Counted from the first letter of the stretch, positions 10,001 through 25,000 are shown. The stretch: 64,000 nt of DNA from Erythrocercus mccallii (GCA_013397435.1 VZRG01002943.1:1-64000); one strand, 5' to 3'. Notes: generated by a model from the letters alone, not told the origin. Translations and numbers: made by a program.

Positions 10001-13000
10001 TGGGACTATGGGAAAAGTTGGATGTTTTTGGCAGCGTTGGTTGTTTCTTTTTGTAATGGTTTAGGTAAGAGTGGTGCAAACTGGCACTCTTTGTGAGTGG
10101 GACCTACAGCAGTAGACAGGCAGGTTTTTAAAGACCACATGGATAGACAATGTAACATTTGGGGCTGGTTGAAATGGGTGGTAAAACTGTTGTCTTTGAA
10201 GGAGACAGGTGATACCTGGAGGTCAGGGTGAGTGTGCTGACTGGTAGAGCCTGTGGCTATGCAGCCTGTTCCAGTTCACTCACCTGGAGGTTGTTCAAAA
10301 CTGAAGAGTGAGAGAGGTGTTAAATCTCACAATACCTTAGAAATCAGGATTTTCCAGCAACATGCACTAGTGTCCAAAAGCTGGAAAGCACCTAGAGATT
10401 ACCACATCATAGATTAAGCCTAGAAGTCTCTTAAATGGATTTGACTAACTTTTCTTTTTTCCAGGGCTTTAATGGGCCTTGTTGTAATTGCATTTGGGAT
10501 GAGAGTTTCTAGAGTGAGGTTGCTGCTTTGTGCTTTAGTAAAAGGTTTCTCTTCTAAAAGCTGACTTGAGGTTCTTTCAGAATCATAGAGCCGTTTAGGT
10601 TGGAAAAGACCTTTATAATCATTGAGTCCAACCATTAAGCCAGCACTGCCAAGTCCACTGCTAAACCATGTCCCTAAGCACCCCGTCTACATTTCTTTTA
10701 AATACCTCCAGGGACAGTGATTCAGCCATGGTAACATTTGCTGGGCAGCCTGTTCCAATGCCTGGCAATCCTTTCTGTAAAGAAATTTTTTCTGATGTCC
10801 AATCTAAACCTCCCCTGAATCAATTTGAGGCCATTTCCTCTTGTGCTATCACTTGTCACTTGGGAGAATGGACTGACCCCCCCCACCTACAACCTCCTGA
10901 AAGGAGGTAGTTGTAAAGAGTAGTAAGGTCTTCCCTGAGCCTCCCTTTTCAGGCTAAATCCCCCCAGCTCCCTCAGCTGCTTCTCATCAGACTCCAGACC
11001 TTTCCCCAACTCTATTGTCCTTCCCTGTACTCTACCCAGCACCTCAGTGTCCTTCCTGAATTGAGGGACCCAGAACTGGACCCAGCACTCAAGTTGCAGC
11101 CTCACCAGTGCTAAGCACAAGGGTATAATCACTGTCCTGGTCCTGCTGGCCACATGTTATGGTCCGATTCTTAAAATTAATAGAAATGGCTCTGCCTGAA
11201 TTAAGATGCCATTAAGAACCAGACCATATGCCAAAGGATTGAGTCTCTGACACCACACTATTGCTGATACAGGCCAGGATGCCACTGGCCTTCTTGGCCA
11301 CCTGGACACTCACTGGCTCATGTTCAGCTGATGTCAACCAGCACCCTCAGGTCCTTTTTCAACAGCCATCGTTCCATCCACTTCCCCCAGGCTGTAGCCT
11401 TGCATGGGTTGTTGAGACCCAGGGGCAGGCACTTGGCCTTGTTGAACCTCGTACCACTGGCCATGGCACATGGATCCAGCCTGTCCAGATCCCTTGTGGA
11501 GCCTTCCTGCCCTCCAGCAGGTCAACACTCCCGCCCAATCTGGTGTCTCAGCAAACTGACTGAGGGTGCCCTCGATCCCTTCATCCAGATCATCGATAAA
11601 TCTATTAACAGGTCTGGCCCCAATACTGGCCCTGGGGAACACCACCGGTGACCAGTGACCAGCTGGATGTAACTCCATTCACCAACACTCCCGGGCCTGG
11701 CCATCTTGACAGTTTTCTATCCAGTGAAAAGCACACCCATCCAAGCCATGAGCACCGGTTTCTGCAGGAGATGCTGTGGGAAATGGTGTCAAAGGCTTTA
11801 CTAATGCCCAGGTAGACAGACCCACAGCCTTTCCCTCATATACTAAGTGGGTCACCATGTCATAGATGAAGATCAGGTTGGTCAAGCAGCACTTGCCTTT
11901 CACAAATCCTTGCTGACTGGGCCTGATCCCCTGATTGTCTTGTATATGCTGTGTGATGGCACTCAAAATCATCTGCTCCAGAAAGAGCAGGAGTACAAGG
12001 TGCAATATATTTATCTCATTATGAAATAATGATCAAATACTACTATTCCCTTCTCTCACAGCAGAAGACTTAAAATATGACTCATCTTTTTATATTGATA
12101 TGCAGAATGCAAAGCAATGGCATGGGAAGAATGAGCCCAAAATAAACCAAGAGTACCATGCAGAAATCACTTCAGCTAAATTTAATTGCTTTTATGTATG
12201 AATCACACTAATACTACCCTATCTTTTCTGTAAAAGGCACTTCACTGATGAAAAATTTCTGTATGTAATAAAATGAAGCATAATGGAATCCTTCTTGTGA
12301 GCGGTTGGAATGCTGTCAGTTTGGTAAAATGCTGCATAACTGCAATCCTGTTGCTTTGGACTCTGGATTGATCCATCTCTACTGTTAAATACTCGATTTC
12401 AGAATTACACTGTCATGCAGCAGGTGACTGCTGCTTCAGCTGAGCAGTTTGGAGTGACTTTGTTAACAGTATTAGAAAGTGCATAGATTCCAGCCCACCC
12501 CATCTCATTTTCTGTAAAAATTACTGTGTAAATGTGATGATTATAAGCAAATACCCTCAGAAGAGAATGAAAATTACTTACTCTGCCAGCTACAGTTTTG
12601 GTTTTCTAACCTGTCATAGTAAACTGCACAGCTTATAAAGTTACATGTTTGCCATCTGAGCACTGATCCAGGGTTCACTGTATTTTCAGTGGAACCCTGT
12701 TTCATGTGAACTCGATTTTAAGTAAAATCAAAGTGACAGGCATAAGGCACAACTGCTGAGTTCTAGCTGGGACTCTGAACTGAAGCTTTGCTTTTGCTTT
12801 AGGCATGTAGTAGGTTTTTTTCTCACAGTCACTTCAGAAGAGATTATTGAGCCAGAATAATTAGACAGATACTTCCGCGTGATTTATACAGTAACCTTAG
12901 CTACTAGGGCCAAAATCCAACCCTAAGGTCTACAGTTTGGCTCTCTATTAGGTGGGGTAGCATGTATTGATAAAACATGTATGAACTTGCTTTGCAGGTT

Positions 13001-16000
13001 GATGTAAATTAAGTGGTGTGATTGCTCCCAGGTTAGAATATGACGACAGTAGTCTGGCTTCCTGTGTGTGCATGTTCATAATACAAAGATGTGAGCAGGA
13101 CTGTAAGCTGCTAATGTTCTTTACATTATCCTTTGCAGGTGATGCTGCTCTGCCTTCTTCTTGCAGAGGTCATGTCAAAATGCACTTATTCATGCCAGGA
13201 ATAAATAGTACTTTTAACACCTTATTTAAGCAAATACCATTAGAATGTAGGTCACTTGCCTCTGCTCTTGCTCATAGTAGAGTTGTCAGTAGTTTCTGTT
13301 TTCTATCTTTTTGAGTTGCAGTAGAATCAAGGCCAGCATTTTCTCAGGTGTGCTTTCATGCAAAGTCACTGCAAGTACATGCATCCCATTTGGTGGTTTA
13401 ATTAGCACTGCTGGCACTGAAGGGTAGACTGTGCCTTTTTGCTCATTTTGCCTAAAACACTGTGAAATACTTGTGTTTGAGCCTGACTTAGTGTTGAGCC
13501 TGTATGCTAGAGGGGTATTAACATGTATCCATTTTGCTATGTCAAACTCTAGAAAATGATCTGCAGTTGAGAAGAAAGACAAATCAGACTATTGTTTAGT
13601 AGTCACCCTGTGAGGAATAACATATTTGCTATTTTTTAGGCTGTCCATAACAAAAAGAGTTTGTAAAATCTGCTGCTCTGTAGAGCAAATGGTTGATTTC
13701 TGCAGTGAGTCAAAGTACGCTGTACTCTGTGTAAGACTTTCCTGATGCCCATGGCTTGTCAGACTAAGAGTTCTGTTAAAGTACAAGGGAGAATTTGGGC
13801 TTCTATATATACAAATTTAGAATGTCTTTTTCTGTTCAATAGCCATATTGTAGCCTATGTAAATATCAAAGGAAATTCCTGAATATTAGATACTAGTTTA
13901 ATTTAGGAAGTTGGTAATATATTGAAAGTTCATATTGAAAGTTCAGGATTTTATCTTTAAAATTAAAAAAAGAAAAATGATCAACATAAAACTAGTATTT
14001 GGGACACCTTAATTGAAATCTTGTGATAATGTGGTTTTGCTAACACTTGGGAAGGGTGGGAAGCCTGAACTTGCCTTCCTGTATGAGATTCCTGCTTGGC
14101 TCAGTGGTAATTTTGTGGACTTCATATTTCTCTCATTATCTGTATCCTTGAAGCACACATAAAACTCATGAAGGCTCTATGGATTTGTTTATTTGTGTAA
14201 TCTTCAAGGGAAACTAATACACATGCTTGTATGCAGGTATCAAACTGGTTTGCCAATGCAAGACGTCGCCTGAAGAACACTGTCAGGCAGCCAGACCTCA
14301 GCTGGGCTTTACGAATAAAACTGTACAACAAATATGTTCAGGGAAATGCTGAGCGACTCAGCGTGAGCAGCGATGACTCATGCTCTGAAGGTTTGTTGAT
14401 GCTCTTTTATTGATTTTAAAATGATTAAAATATGTGTAGAAAGTATGAGATACCGTAAGTTAGCTCTGATTTTTAATCACAAATACTCTTAAGTGGATCT
14501 GTCTTGTTTTTGTTTTTGTTTTTTGTGAATTAGGTGCCTTTTTTGACTCCCAACTACTACATCCTTGCAAAGCAGGATTGTGTAAGTTGTTCAAGGTGGC
14601 AATCTGGTTGCCTGTTATTATATTTCATTGTTGCTAGAAAGAGAATTGTTAGTTCATTACTTTCTACAAGCCTATTCCTTTAATCTGCATTAAAGGAAAA
14701 GAATTGATTATGTTTGTTGGTATAAAGAAATGGGAAATCACTTGACCGTTACTTTTCTTCATGGAAGGGCTATAGCAATATACATCATTAGAGAGAGAAT
14801 CTGATTAGTGAGGCATCTTAGATGGTAAACTCAATATTACTGTTATTTATTGGATGTATTTTGCTAACAGCTGTTTTCTGTAAAGGATGCACTGGAATTC
14901 TCTTTCTTACTCAAATTAACAAATGCAAGATTCTTTTTTTTAAAAGTACCCTGTATTTTTAGTAGAACTCTTGTATTAATTCTGTCTATGAGTACTTTTT
15001 TTAGACAGTTGTGACATGGAGATACAATGACAGGAACAAATGCTACAGAACATTGTCAGAAATCTGTATGTGAGTTTTTAGAAGAGTATGTCTCAATTTG
15101 TACTCAATATCAAGTATCTTTGTTCCAATTTCAGGCTGTACTCACATTTCTTGAAAAATGTGGGAATGTACTCACATTTCTACTCATTTCCCTTGAAAAT
15201 ATTTTTTGCAGAACAATTACAAAAGTACAGTTTAAGCAAATGCACCTAAAATATGCTGTGGTTTTCAGGCAAACCAAATTTCAAGTTATAATAAGATAGT
15301 AAGAATTCAGCCTGTTCACACAGCTTTTAAAATGCTTATCATTGAGTTAGGCACTTCTCTTTTTTTTTCTATCTGTCTTGTGTTACTCATGAACAAATTA
15401 GACTCAAAGACTGTTTTCTACAGCTGATTAATATAACTGTGTAAATTCAGCTGGAACATCTGAGAATCATAGTAACTACTATGAGCAATATGTGAACAGA
15501 AGAAAATGAAAATCAGTGTCTAATGCTGAAGTTACTGTGTAGTTTTAGTTATATTTATCACAATTCCAAACATCTTGAGAAAGCATCGTGTTAAATATTA
15601 AGTGCTCAATGTGTTACTGTATCTTTGTCCTTCTGTTTTCAGATGGAGAAAATCCTCCGAGAAACCACATGAGTGAAGGGGCATATAACAAACCAGTTCA
15701 TCACACTGTGATTAAAACTGAAAGTTCAGTAATAAAAACAGGAGTGAGACCAGAAGCAAGTGCCAATGAGGATTATGTGTCACCCCCCAAATACAAAAGC
15801 AGCTTACTGAATCGTTACCTAAATGACTCATTGAGACACGTCATGGCTACTAATGCAGCTATGATGGAAAAAACAAGGCAAAGGAATCATTCCGGTTCAT
15901 TTAGTTCCAATGAATTTGAGGAAGAACTGGTGTCTCCATCGTCATCAGAGACAGAAGGCAATTTTGTCTATCGGACAGGTAAGGAATATTTTTCTGCATG

Positions 16001-19000
16001 ATTTGTATTACAGACATCTTCAGTAGACAGTGGCTCCTGGAATAAGTGTCGCCTGATTGTGCCTTTTATGAGACTGGGTGACTTTTGTCCATCCTCTCAT
16101 ATGACAGTGGATAATTCCTATCCATCTTCTTGCATGAAAGTAGATTATTCATGTCCATCCTCTCATATCAGAGTGGGTAAATCCTGTCCACGCTTTCATT
16201 CTCTGGAGAAGTTATACCTGCAGTATTACAGTTAAGTGCTCTTATTCACCACTAATGAAGCTGGTTTGCTTTCCAAATGGAGCAATGGGGATAATTTTTG
16301 AAATGACACTTACAGGCCACTTTTTGTCAGGACTAAGATGAGCCTAAGGAAGGAGAAAACTCTTGCAAATTTTATTACAATAAGGGAGGACTAGAGGAGG
16401 ACTGAAGTTCTCCATGGCCAGAGCTGGGAGGAGGAGGAGGGCTTTGAAATTTCATTGTGGCTGTTTGTGACACTTAAATGAGTCATGTGCCCTTTAGTGG
16501 AGTGCATGTGAACACCTTCCTCTATTGTACAGCACTTTTTTTGTCCTCAGAGTGCCCTGTCCAATGTGTGACCCTTTGGTGCTCATGCATCCCTTAGGAA
16601 CACAGGCATTAGTGTAGACTAATTTCTGCATCGCTCTCCAGAGCTAAGGGGCCACAGACTTGAGCATTAAATGGCTTGTCTTACTGTTTTTTTGAAGGGT
16701 TATGCATAGCTTATTGTTTTAATCTTATCAATAAAAACATACAGGCATGATGTAATGTCATCCACTGTGTTACAGTCAGTGCATGGCATGTGGGACTGCC
16801 TGGTTCATGCCAGTAAATTGCTGTAAATCAGGGCAAGATCAGGACTTGCTCAAGTCCCTGTGAGGCAGGGAATGCTGGAAGGCTCCTCTTGTGAAACTTG
16901 TTCTGTATTTCTTCGGGACATAAGGTAAAAAAAATTCATTTTGAAAAATACGAAGTTTTGCACCCCAGTCTTTCACCACTGGTGAAAGTGTCCACCAGTG
17001 TCTCAGGGTTTCAACTCATTGTAGCAGCCCCTTGTGTTGTCCTGGGCCTTTCTTGGCAGATTATTCTGCCAGGGACCACCCTGAGGGCAGCATCCATTTA
17101 GGGATGGATATTGCTGAAAAGTACTGGAGGATTTTGCAGTAAAGTTAATACAGATTAAGATTTTGGTGTTTGGTTCCCCTTGGCTTCCTTGGCATGCAGG
17201 TTCCGGTGTCTTTGCAACCTCTCAGGTTTGCAGCTTTTGCTCTCTCTTTTCTGGCACATTTCCTGTGGATTTGTTTGTCCATGGGGGGGGGGCCACAAGG
17301 CTGAGTTCTTTTGGTGGAGATTAGGAGGATGTTTGTGCGTGCAGGTTGTTGGGAATGACCAAAGAACGAGTGGGGGCCCTGTAGAGAAATGGGATCTTGT
17401 GGGGAGAAAGAATAGTGCATGCTCAATTAATAAGTTTCAAAATAAACTCTCTCTGTTCATTTAATATTTTTTCTGAACATACCAAATGCATTTGGTTTGC
17501 GTTACAAGTATATTGTCTGCCAAGTTTTATTTTTAAGTGAAAAGTTACTCAAGAACAGATGCAGAAGCTCAGATATGTAAACTTCTGTTTTTCTGTACTT
17601 TATACCATAACCTAAAAAGGGATGCAATGACTTTTTAAAATTTATAATAAATTTGCTACTGGATTAAGTTCTTCTTGACAAATTTCAAGCTGCACTGAAA
17701 AATATGGTCATTAATGTGAAGGCTGAGGGAGGCACACTCTAACTGTGTAAATTCACCAGCTGTGCTGGAAGGACTAAAATCTAGTATATTTGTCCTTAAG
17801 GTTCATAAGTGACATTCCTGGAACTCCTCTTGAGATTGTATTTAGGTCAGTTCCTAAATAGCTTCCTTAACATTTTCACATTTTTTGAGAACAGACCAGC
17901 AGCTCTTAGGATATAGTTTTATTCTTTTTGCACTTTGAAAGCAGACAAGCAGGATATAGAAAGAAAAAAAAAATCATATATATACATGATATACATGTGA
18001 TATATGTATATACATTACTTTTTTGCTATATTGTTGCTATATGAAATATAAGAACAAATGAGGTTTTTTTCAGTTACAAGATTACAGTCTCATTAATGAT
18101 TTTCTGATGATTTATACATGTGGGAATTAAGCTTTTCATGAAGAGAGCAGATATTTTCAAATTATTGTCCATTTATGAAACTTACCTTCAAATAGATTAA
18201 ATTATCCACATGATTGTTAGGTAGGGAGAGATAAATAAGGATGATTTACTTTTTGAATGTTTTTGTCTTTGTAATTTGAATACCTGGGTTGGCAGTTCTC
18301 AGTGCAGTACTGTACCAGACCTGTATCTGTGTTTTCAAAACTAGCTGTAATACATTTTGGTTAAGTAAATCAGAGAATTTTGCTGACTCTACCACTCTTA
18401 CCCTCCTGAGAGTGGCAAGTGTATTTTTAAGTAAGATATCACCACTTACAAGGAGTTCCCCACTGCAATTTTTTGTAGAGCAAACCAGCTAATTTTTAAC
18501 ACAAAGGAGCTCTTGCAGGATTGTCAAGTCCCTACTAGACGTTTTAATTTATGAAGACATTTTATGCAGTATTTCAAAAAGCACAGAGTGAAAACTGATT
18601 GACTTTTTTATTTTTGAGAAATGTTTGGCAAGGTCGTTGTGCCTGTAAGGACAGGCAGTCACTGGAGTTTCAACTAATTCTTTATTGTGTTTATTTATTA
18701 CCTGGAAAGGTAACTTTTTGTAACAGATCACGAGTAAGAAAGCTTACTTGCCCTGTCTGATTCTGATTAGGGGCTGGACCCCGATTTCAGATACATCAGT
18801 GGGTCTGGAGCTGCTTTGTTTGCCCAGAGGCTGGGGTCAGTGTGGCCACGTGTGTCTCAACAGCCTGCACCAAATTAACGGCGTATGAGTGCAGTGTCCA
18901 ATAACAAAAACAAGAAATTGCAGTTTAAAGTTTATAAGGAAAATGGGTTGTAGAGGTTCCCATTTCAGTCATTAACATGCTTATAAACACGGGACCATAT

Positions 19001-22000
19001 GCTACTCCAGCTTCATGCAACTGGGAAGTCCCACATAAAGATCAAGGACAGGCTATATAACTGACTGTCGGCAGAGCAGCCTCGCTTTATACCTCCACGT
19101 AATTATCGTGAGCTCATGGGAAGCAGTTTCAGTGCTGGAGCAGGAGCAGCAAACCCCCGAGCTGGAGCCCTTGCAGGTGCGGTGCCCTCACTGCCATTTC
19201 CCCAGGCCTGGGGAGCCAGGGAACTGCTGCAGGAGGCAGCACGGGCAGGCAGTGCCAGCAGAACAGAGCAGCCGGGGAAGAGTGCAGCCGTCTCGGGTAT
19301 GTCGCAGGTTTCTGTACATCTTTCTGTCATGAGCTGATATTCGTATGTATATACAGGACATACACAAATGTGTTCACTTGAAGCAGAAAATTTCAGTTCA
19401 GATCAATCCTAGTGCAGGTATAATATATAAGTATATATAATTGGTCAAATATGCATCTTAAACTGATGACTGAAAGGCTTGGTTCAGTGTTTTTGTTTAG
19501 TTAAAAAGCCGTGTTGGAGAACTGGTTTTCACTAATTGCTTGGCACGCAGTCACTCACAGCGGGTTCTCTGTGTGACAGGAATAAGTGAAACCAGACTTG
19601 TCTACCTGTATTTGTTGTACAAATGCATGCAGAAATAACAGTCTTGACTGCGACAAGCACTCCAGAAATGTACAAGGAAAAGATCTAATGTTTGTAGTGA
19701 AGCTGAATATAAATCTAAAGAGGCAATGTCAGTCTTTGGTTTACAGATCACTAAAATGCTGACTTTTCTATAATCACGCTGCAGTGCTCCCTGAGTACCC
19801 TGTTGTCAGTAACCTGCAGAAACAAAATGTTCTGCATTGTTGTAGCACAAGGAAATGAAAAATTCCCAACTTTCTGGATATTGCTGTCTAGTGAAGGAAA
19901 GCAAAAATTAAAACAAGAGAAAAAGAGATGAAATGGCAGGACAGGGAGTCCTTTTTCTGTTGGCAGATTTTTCATTGATTTCACTTTATATGTTACTTAG
20001 CACCGTAGAAAAGCCAGAACAAATAAAAACAGTGAGGAAATTCAAGACTTGCAGGCCTGGAAAAGAGGTGATTTTAAACAAGCACTTGAATGACTGGCTG
20101 ATTTTTGAAGATGTTTGATCTCTATTTTTAGATATTTATACTCAGGAGTGTGCTCTGTTTCTAATGTTTTCATTACTACTGACTTTTTCTTTCCTCTTGC
20201 CTTCCTTTCTTTCTTTCCTTTGGATCCTGCAAAGTTGGTGATTTATAAAGCATAATCCTGAGTCATTTATTGCAGCACACTGAGCATCTCTGATGAGACC
20301 CTCGGCACTCTGCAGGATCAGGCCCACATTCCTACAGAGCACTTAAATGTAAGGGTGGAGCCATGCACATAAGTACTGTAGAGAGACACAAACTGCAGAA
20401 CAGTGCTTGATTTTGTGTGGTCCTTGCCAACTTTTCCTCACAATTTGACATTTTTAGAAATTAACATGTAATTTAAAAATAAGCCATAAAATTTGAAAGC
20501 ATAATGTGAACACAGTGGAACCTGTTTTCAGAAACAACTCAAGGGACCCACAAAAACTGCTCACAGCAGTGACTTTTGCAAGTTGGATCTAAACGGTGCT
20601 GGAGACCTTGGGGATACTTTGAAATAAATGGTAACCTGGGAGAGCTGAAGGAGGTCTTTTTTGCAGATCCTAATGTCATCCAGAAGTGAAATGTAGAAAG
20701 TGAATGTCAAGTACAGTATTAAATGTACACAGCAGCGTAACTGCAATTTGAAGGCTACACAGTTAAGATCATATTTCTGCAGGGATATTATTATTGCATG
20801 ATCTGATTCGTCAACTAAAATAGCATGGATTTGAGAATTGAGGAGAAGATTGTGTTTATTTACTGTTCTGTTGTTTTTTCTAAAGAAAGAATAGAAGGAA
20901 ATGGCTTTAATACAGGGGAAGTGTCAGGTTTAAAATACCAGATGTGATAGCCCAAACCTGAGAACTTTAAAGATCCTACCCATTCCCTGCTAGTTTGGTT
21001 CACTTTTTTCATTTCTTTCGGTTCAAACACCAAAACAAAACACCAAAACACCAAAAATCAAGTAAGCTGGCTTTTTAGTTCTCTCTACTTTCTTCACTTT
21101 TCTCAGTACCTGAGCTGCAAGGTCATGTTCTCCACATGACCCCAAAACCAGTGCTTCATCAAAACTGAAGCTTTTTGTGGGAAGGTAGCAGTCCCAACCT
21201 CTCTCAGGTAGGAGAATGGAGGAAGAGAGCACTGGGAACAACAGCTGGGGGCAGAGCACTGTACCAAGAGCCTGGGCACCCAGGCACTGCCAGCCGGGAA
21301 AGAAGAGCTTTGCCTGGAGCCAGCCCTGCTGAGAGGGGAGGCAGCACTCCCAGCACTGCAGTTTTCCTGTGTCACTTCTCTCCTCTCAATTCTTTTATTG
21401 GAAAAGAGAGTGTTTGTTTTCTCACAGGTGTTTGATGCAAAAACTGTGCATTCTTGTTTTATCTGCTTTCAGATGTAAAAGGTTATGAATGTTTAAGGCT
21501 TTTTTCCCAGTTTAAACCCAAAATAGTAAAGATTCCAGAGATCCACTTCTATGCAGATAAGATGTGCTCCAAATAGCAGCATATTTGTGCCTGTTCTATA
21601 ATTCAGGTATAATTGCTGGGGAAACCCCACAGAGCAGAGAGAGACTGTGAGCACGTCTTCTGGTTTTGCTTCTGTTGATGTCATGGCAAATTTTCCTCAT
21701 GCTTCAGTAAAAACTGTCTTCAGCCAGTTGTTTGGCTGCAGTGGATTTTCTTCAAATCAGCTTGCCACAGGGCAGCACGTGTCAGGACTCCTGACTGCTT
21801 TATCATTGTAGAGAATGAAATGTTCTTGCATGAATGATTTGAAATGGAAAAGACTACAACATTTGACCGAAAAATCAGAGAAAACACCAAAAAAATCAGG
21901 GCACCAGCAGTGTTGCCATGGCCACAGGCTGTCACTGCCTGTGCTGGTGCAGCAAGCCCACCTTTGTTTCTCCAAGACCATTGAAATTTTCGCAGTGCAA

Positions 22001-25000
22001 ATATTCACAGCAGTGGCCAAAAAGCATCAAACCCCTGTGCTTGCCCAAGATCTCTCTCAGACACAGCAGGAAAAATGTGTGGTACAGTCACCAATCTCTA
22101 ATAACTATATATTTTAATACTCCTCTTTAGAGTTAGTCAATGCTCCAGGCCTTAGCAAGGGCCGTTCTCTAACAAGCCTTAGGCTTCACTCATTTAGTGA
22201 AGGTGTTTTCAGGGAGAAAAAAATATTTATCCCCATTTTCCCATTGTTTCGAATGTCTTCAGAATTATGCTTGGTTTTAAAACCTGGGGCCGGCCAAAAT
22301 GTGAATGTTTCAGGAAATTATGTGCATGGAAAAGCACATAGTCATAAATCAGACTGTTTTCCAGTTTTAGCTCTAGACTGCATGGTTAGTAATGAATATA
22401 ATAGGGAAATTAGTTAGAAAATTAGCAGTTAATTTAAGGATATTTAAAGAGTGTGTGAAACTACAACTTGGGAAAACTCATTTAGTGAAATGGATGTCAT
22501 TCCTTCTCCCCTTTTACTGCCTGAGCAGGATTTTCGCCAGTGGCCAAATTTGTATTCAGATGTCTTGCAGCAGAAATGCCAGGCTCACGTGCTGCCTTGC
22601 CATGGCTTCTGCCCTGATTGAGGGGTCCCTCAGCCTTGCAAACATCAGCCAGCTGCAGCCATTGCTGCAAAAAGAAACACTGCTCATGGAGGAGGGCAGA
22701 GTGGGGCTCAGGAGAGATAATGAGACGAGGTAAATGAGCCATGTACCAGCTCAAGCAGAGCAGCAGAAAGCCCTGGGTGCTGCAGCCCTGGTGCAAGAAC
22801 CAGGGGCAGAGGAGGGCAGCACTAGGCAGGAGCAGTGGTTTGCATCCCGTGGGATGTCTCCATAGCCTGGCTGCCTCATCCTGCCTTGGTGCGCATGCAG
22901 AGGGGCCCTGGCACTGCGGCTGGCCCCCAGCATGCTTCTGAAGGCACAAAGGAGGGTGTATCTACTCTGTCCCTTACCCAGGAAACCCAGCAGCAAAATG
23001 TGAGTATCAGCTGTTTGTGCCAAAGGGGAGATGTAGGCCAATGAACCTGAAAAATATGGCCTGATTTTATACATGGAATAGCAAAAAAGAGGAACCAACA
23101 CAAAGACAGAGATGTGCGCTGTTGCCTCATCAGAAGTGGTTTAGAAATCACACACAACTTGATGTGTCAGCAGTGGGGAAGCACTTTTAAGCAGACAAAG
23201 CCATGGCTGGAGACAGATCGCTGGGTTGTGAGCAAGGCTTGTGCTGGCTCCAACACTGAAATGTGCCTATTCTGCTCCTCAGGGCTCTTGTGGGACTGCA
23301 GCTGACTCTGCTCCTGCACCAAGACATCTGCCCATGGCACCTGCATGAAGAATGAGAAATTACAGGGACAAACCTCTTCTTTATTGCCCAGTAGATCACT
23401 TTTACATATGAAATCTATAATCTTCATCACAAGTAACCACTGCCTTCAGTGATTCTTACTAACATACTAATCTGTGTGCGTTGCAAGAAAGTGTGACCAG
23501 GAGGGGACAGGGTGCAGACAAGGCAGGCACGGGCAAGATGGGGTAGTAGCAGAAGGGAAAGAAGGGCTGGACTTTTCACATTCTGGCTGGGGCAGTAAAC
23601 TTAAAGGAATGGTAAGCCCATAAAAGTTTCACTTCATTCTGGAAAAACATCTGAATTGAAACTTCACACCTGGCATGGGTTTTCTGCATGTCCCAACCTC
23701 CTTCCGCCACTGCTGGGGAGAAATAATGTGACTTTGGGTAATTCCTGGTAGATTCTGCTTGTAGCACAGACTGTCCCTCGTGCAGTGTTACTTTGCTGCT
23801 GTTCATGTTGCTGTAGTTAAGGTTGTACCTGTGTTTCCATTAGAACCCTTTTAATCTGCAATTTATGACCCGGCTGTAAAAATTCAATCCAGACTGAAAC
23901 TTGGCATGAACAATATTCACTCTCCCATCTGTGGAAGGGATTTAAGCAGGTACATCCCAGTAATAACCATCTGAGTTAGACTTGTAAATTTGGAGCATGA
24001 TGACTGGTGAAAAAAACTGTGAGCTTCTCAGTAGTCCTGGAGTCTGAAATATTTTATGCCTGTGGTGAAACTAGTGAAAAGCAGCTTGTTTGTATTCAGT
24101 CATATAGCTGTAAATAAAGAAAATGGTTTGGGTCTTTCTGTGTTTGCTTTTTCCTTGCATTTTCCTTGCCATGGCAAGATTTTGATATGAGTGGCAAACA
24201 CCTGAAACTCTCCAGTCTTGTGCACCAAAGCAGAGTTTGATGGTTCTTAAGTAGGTTTGATAATTTCATAAGTAGGTTAAGAAATTATATTCATGCTGGT
24301 GCAAGTCGTAGAATTTATCTATTGATTGTTATAGAAAAAGTCAGGAAAATAAGAAGACTGGATTGTTTTCTTTTGGGTGAGACTTTTTTTTTATTCCTCT
24401 TAAAATACTGTAAAAACGGATACAATATTGAACTGCAAAATTAGTTTTATTCACCATTGCTTCCTCCCATTTTAATTTTTTTTCCAAAAAGCTACACACT
24501 GAATATGCCTGACCAGATAAACTAGTGATCTTATCTGATCCAGCAAATCCTATTTCCCTTTGCAGGTTTGTGGTTTTTAAAAGTAATTCTGTAATTTGAA
24601 AAAAACCCACCTTCTTTATGTGTTTAACTGAAATTTTTTAGGTCATTTGTCCGTAATGTCAATACCAGAAACATAATGATGAAAGCAGTTTAGTGAGACC
24701 AGACTTCTGATATTCCATGGGTATTCACAGAGAAGCTTTTGGGAGGATTTTGACACAATTTGAGCAGTAGACTCAAGGGATGCTAATGCTGGCTGTGGAT
24801 GAGTTTGTATATGCAATTCAGAAAATGTCAGGAACCTGTATGTATTGTTTGTGGATGAGAGTTTTGTCAGCTTGAAGGTGAAAAGAGAGCGCTTTTAAAA
24901 ACACCTGTTCTGCAAAACCTTGTCTAATCTTCATCTGTAGAGTTCAATTTCTAATTATCCGTAAAACCAGAGTTGGATTCAGTGATATTAAATCCACTTC

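Larger units (their letters stand above)
6112..14236 (+). other. MKX: MKX intron 2 (phase 0)
   Basis: This is AT-rich non-coding DNA from about 6250 onward. Its only clear element is the CR1 at 10579-11990. No conserved exon is visible. Short open frames at 8073-8551 and 13018-13582 resemble no family I know. Confidence 0.85.

Noticed and set aside
11679..12005. 108-codon minus-strand frame as an independent gene
   Set aside because: It is a remnant of the CR1 reverse transcriptase, truncated and frameshifted.
22497..22949. 150-codon minus-strand frame in a slightly GC-rich part of intron 4
   Set aside because: Low-complexity Cys/Leu/Ala/Gln content, other frames open on both strands, no domain, and no convincing exon boundaries.
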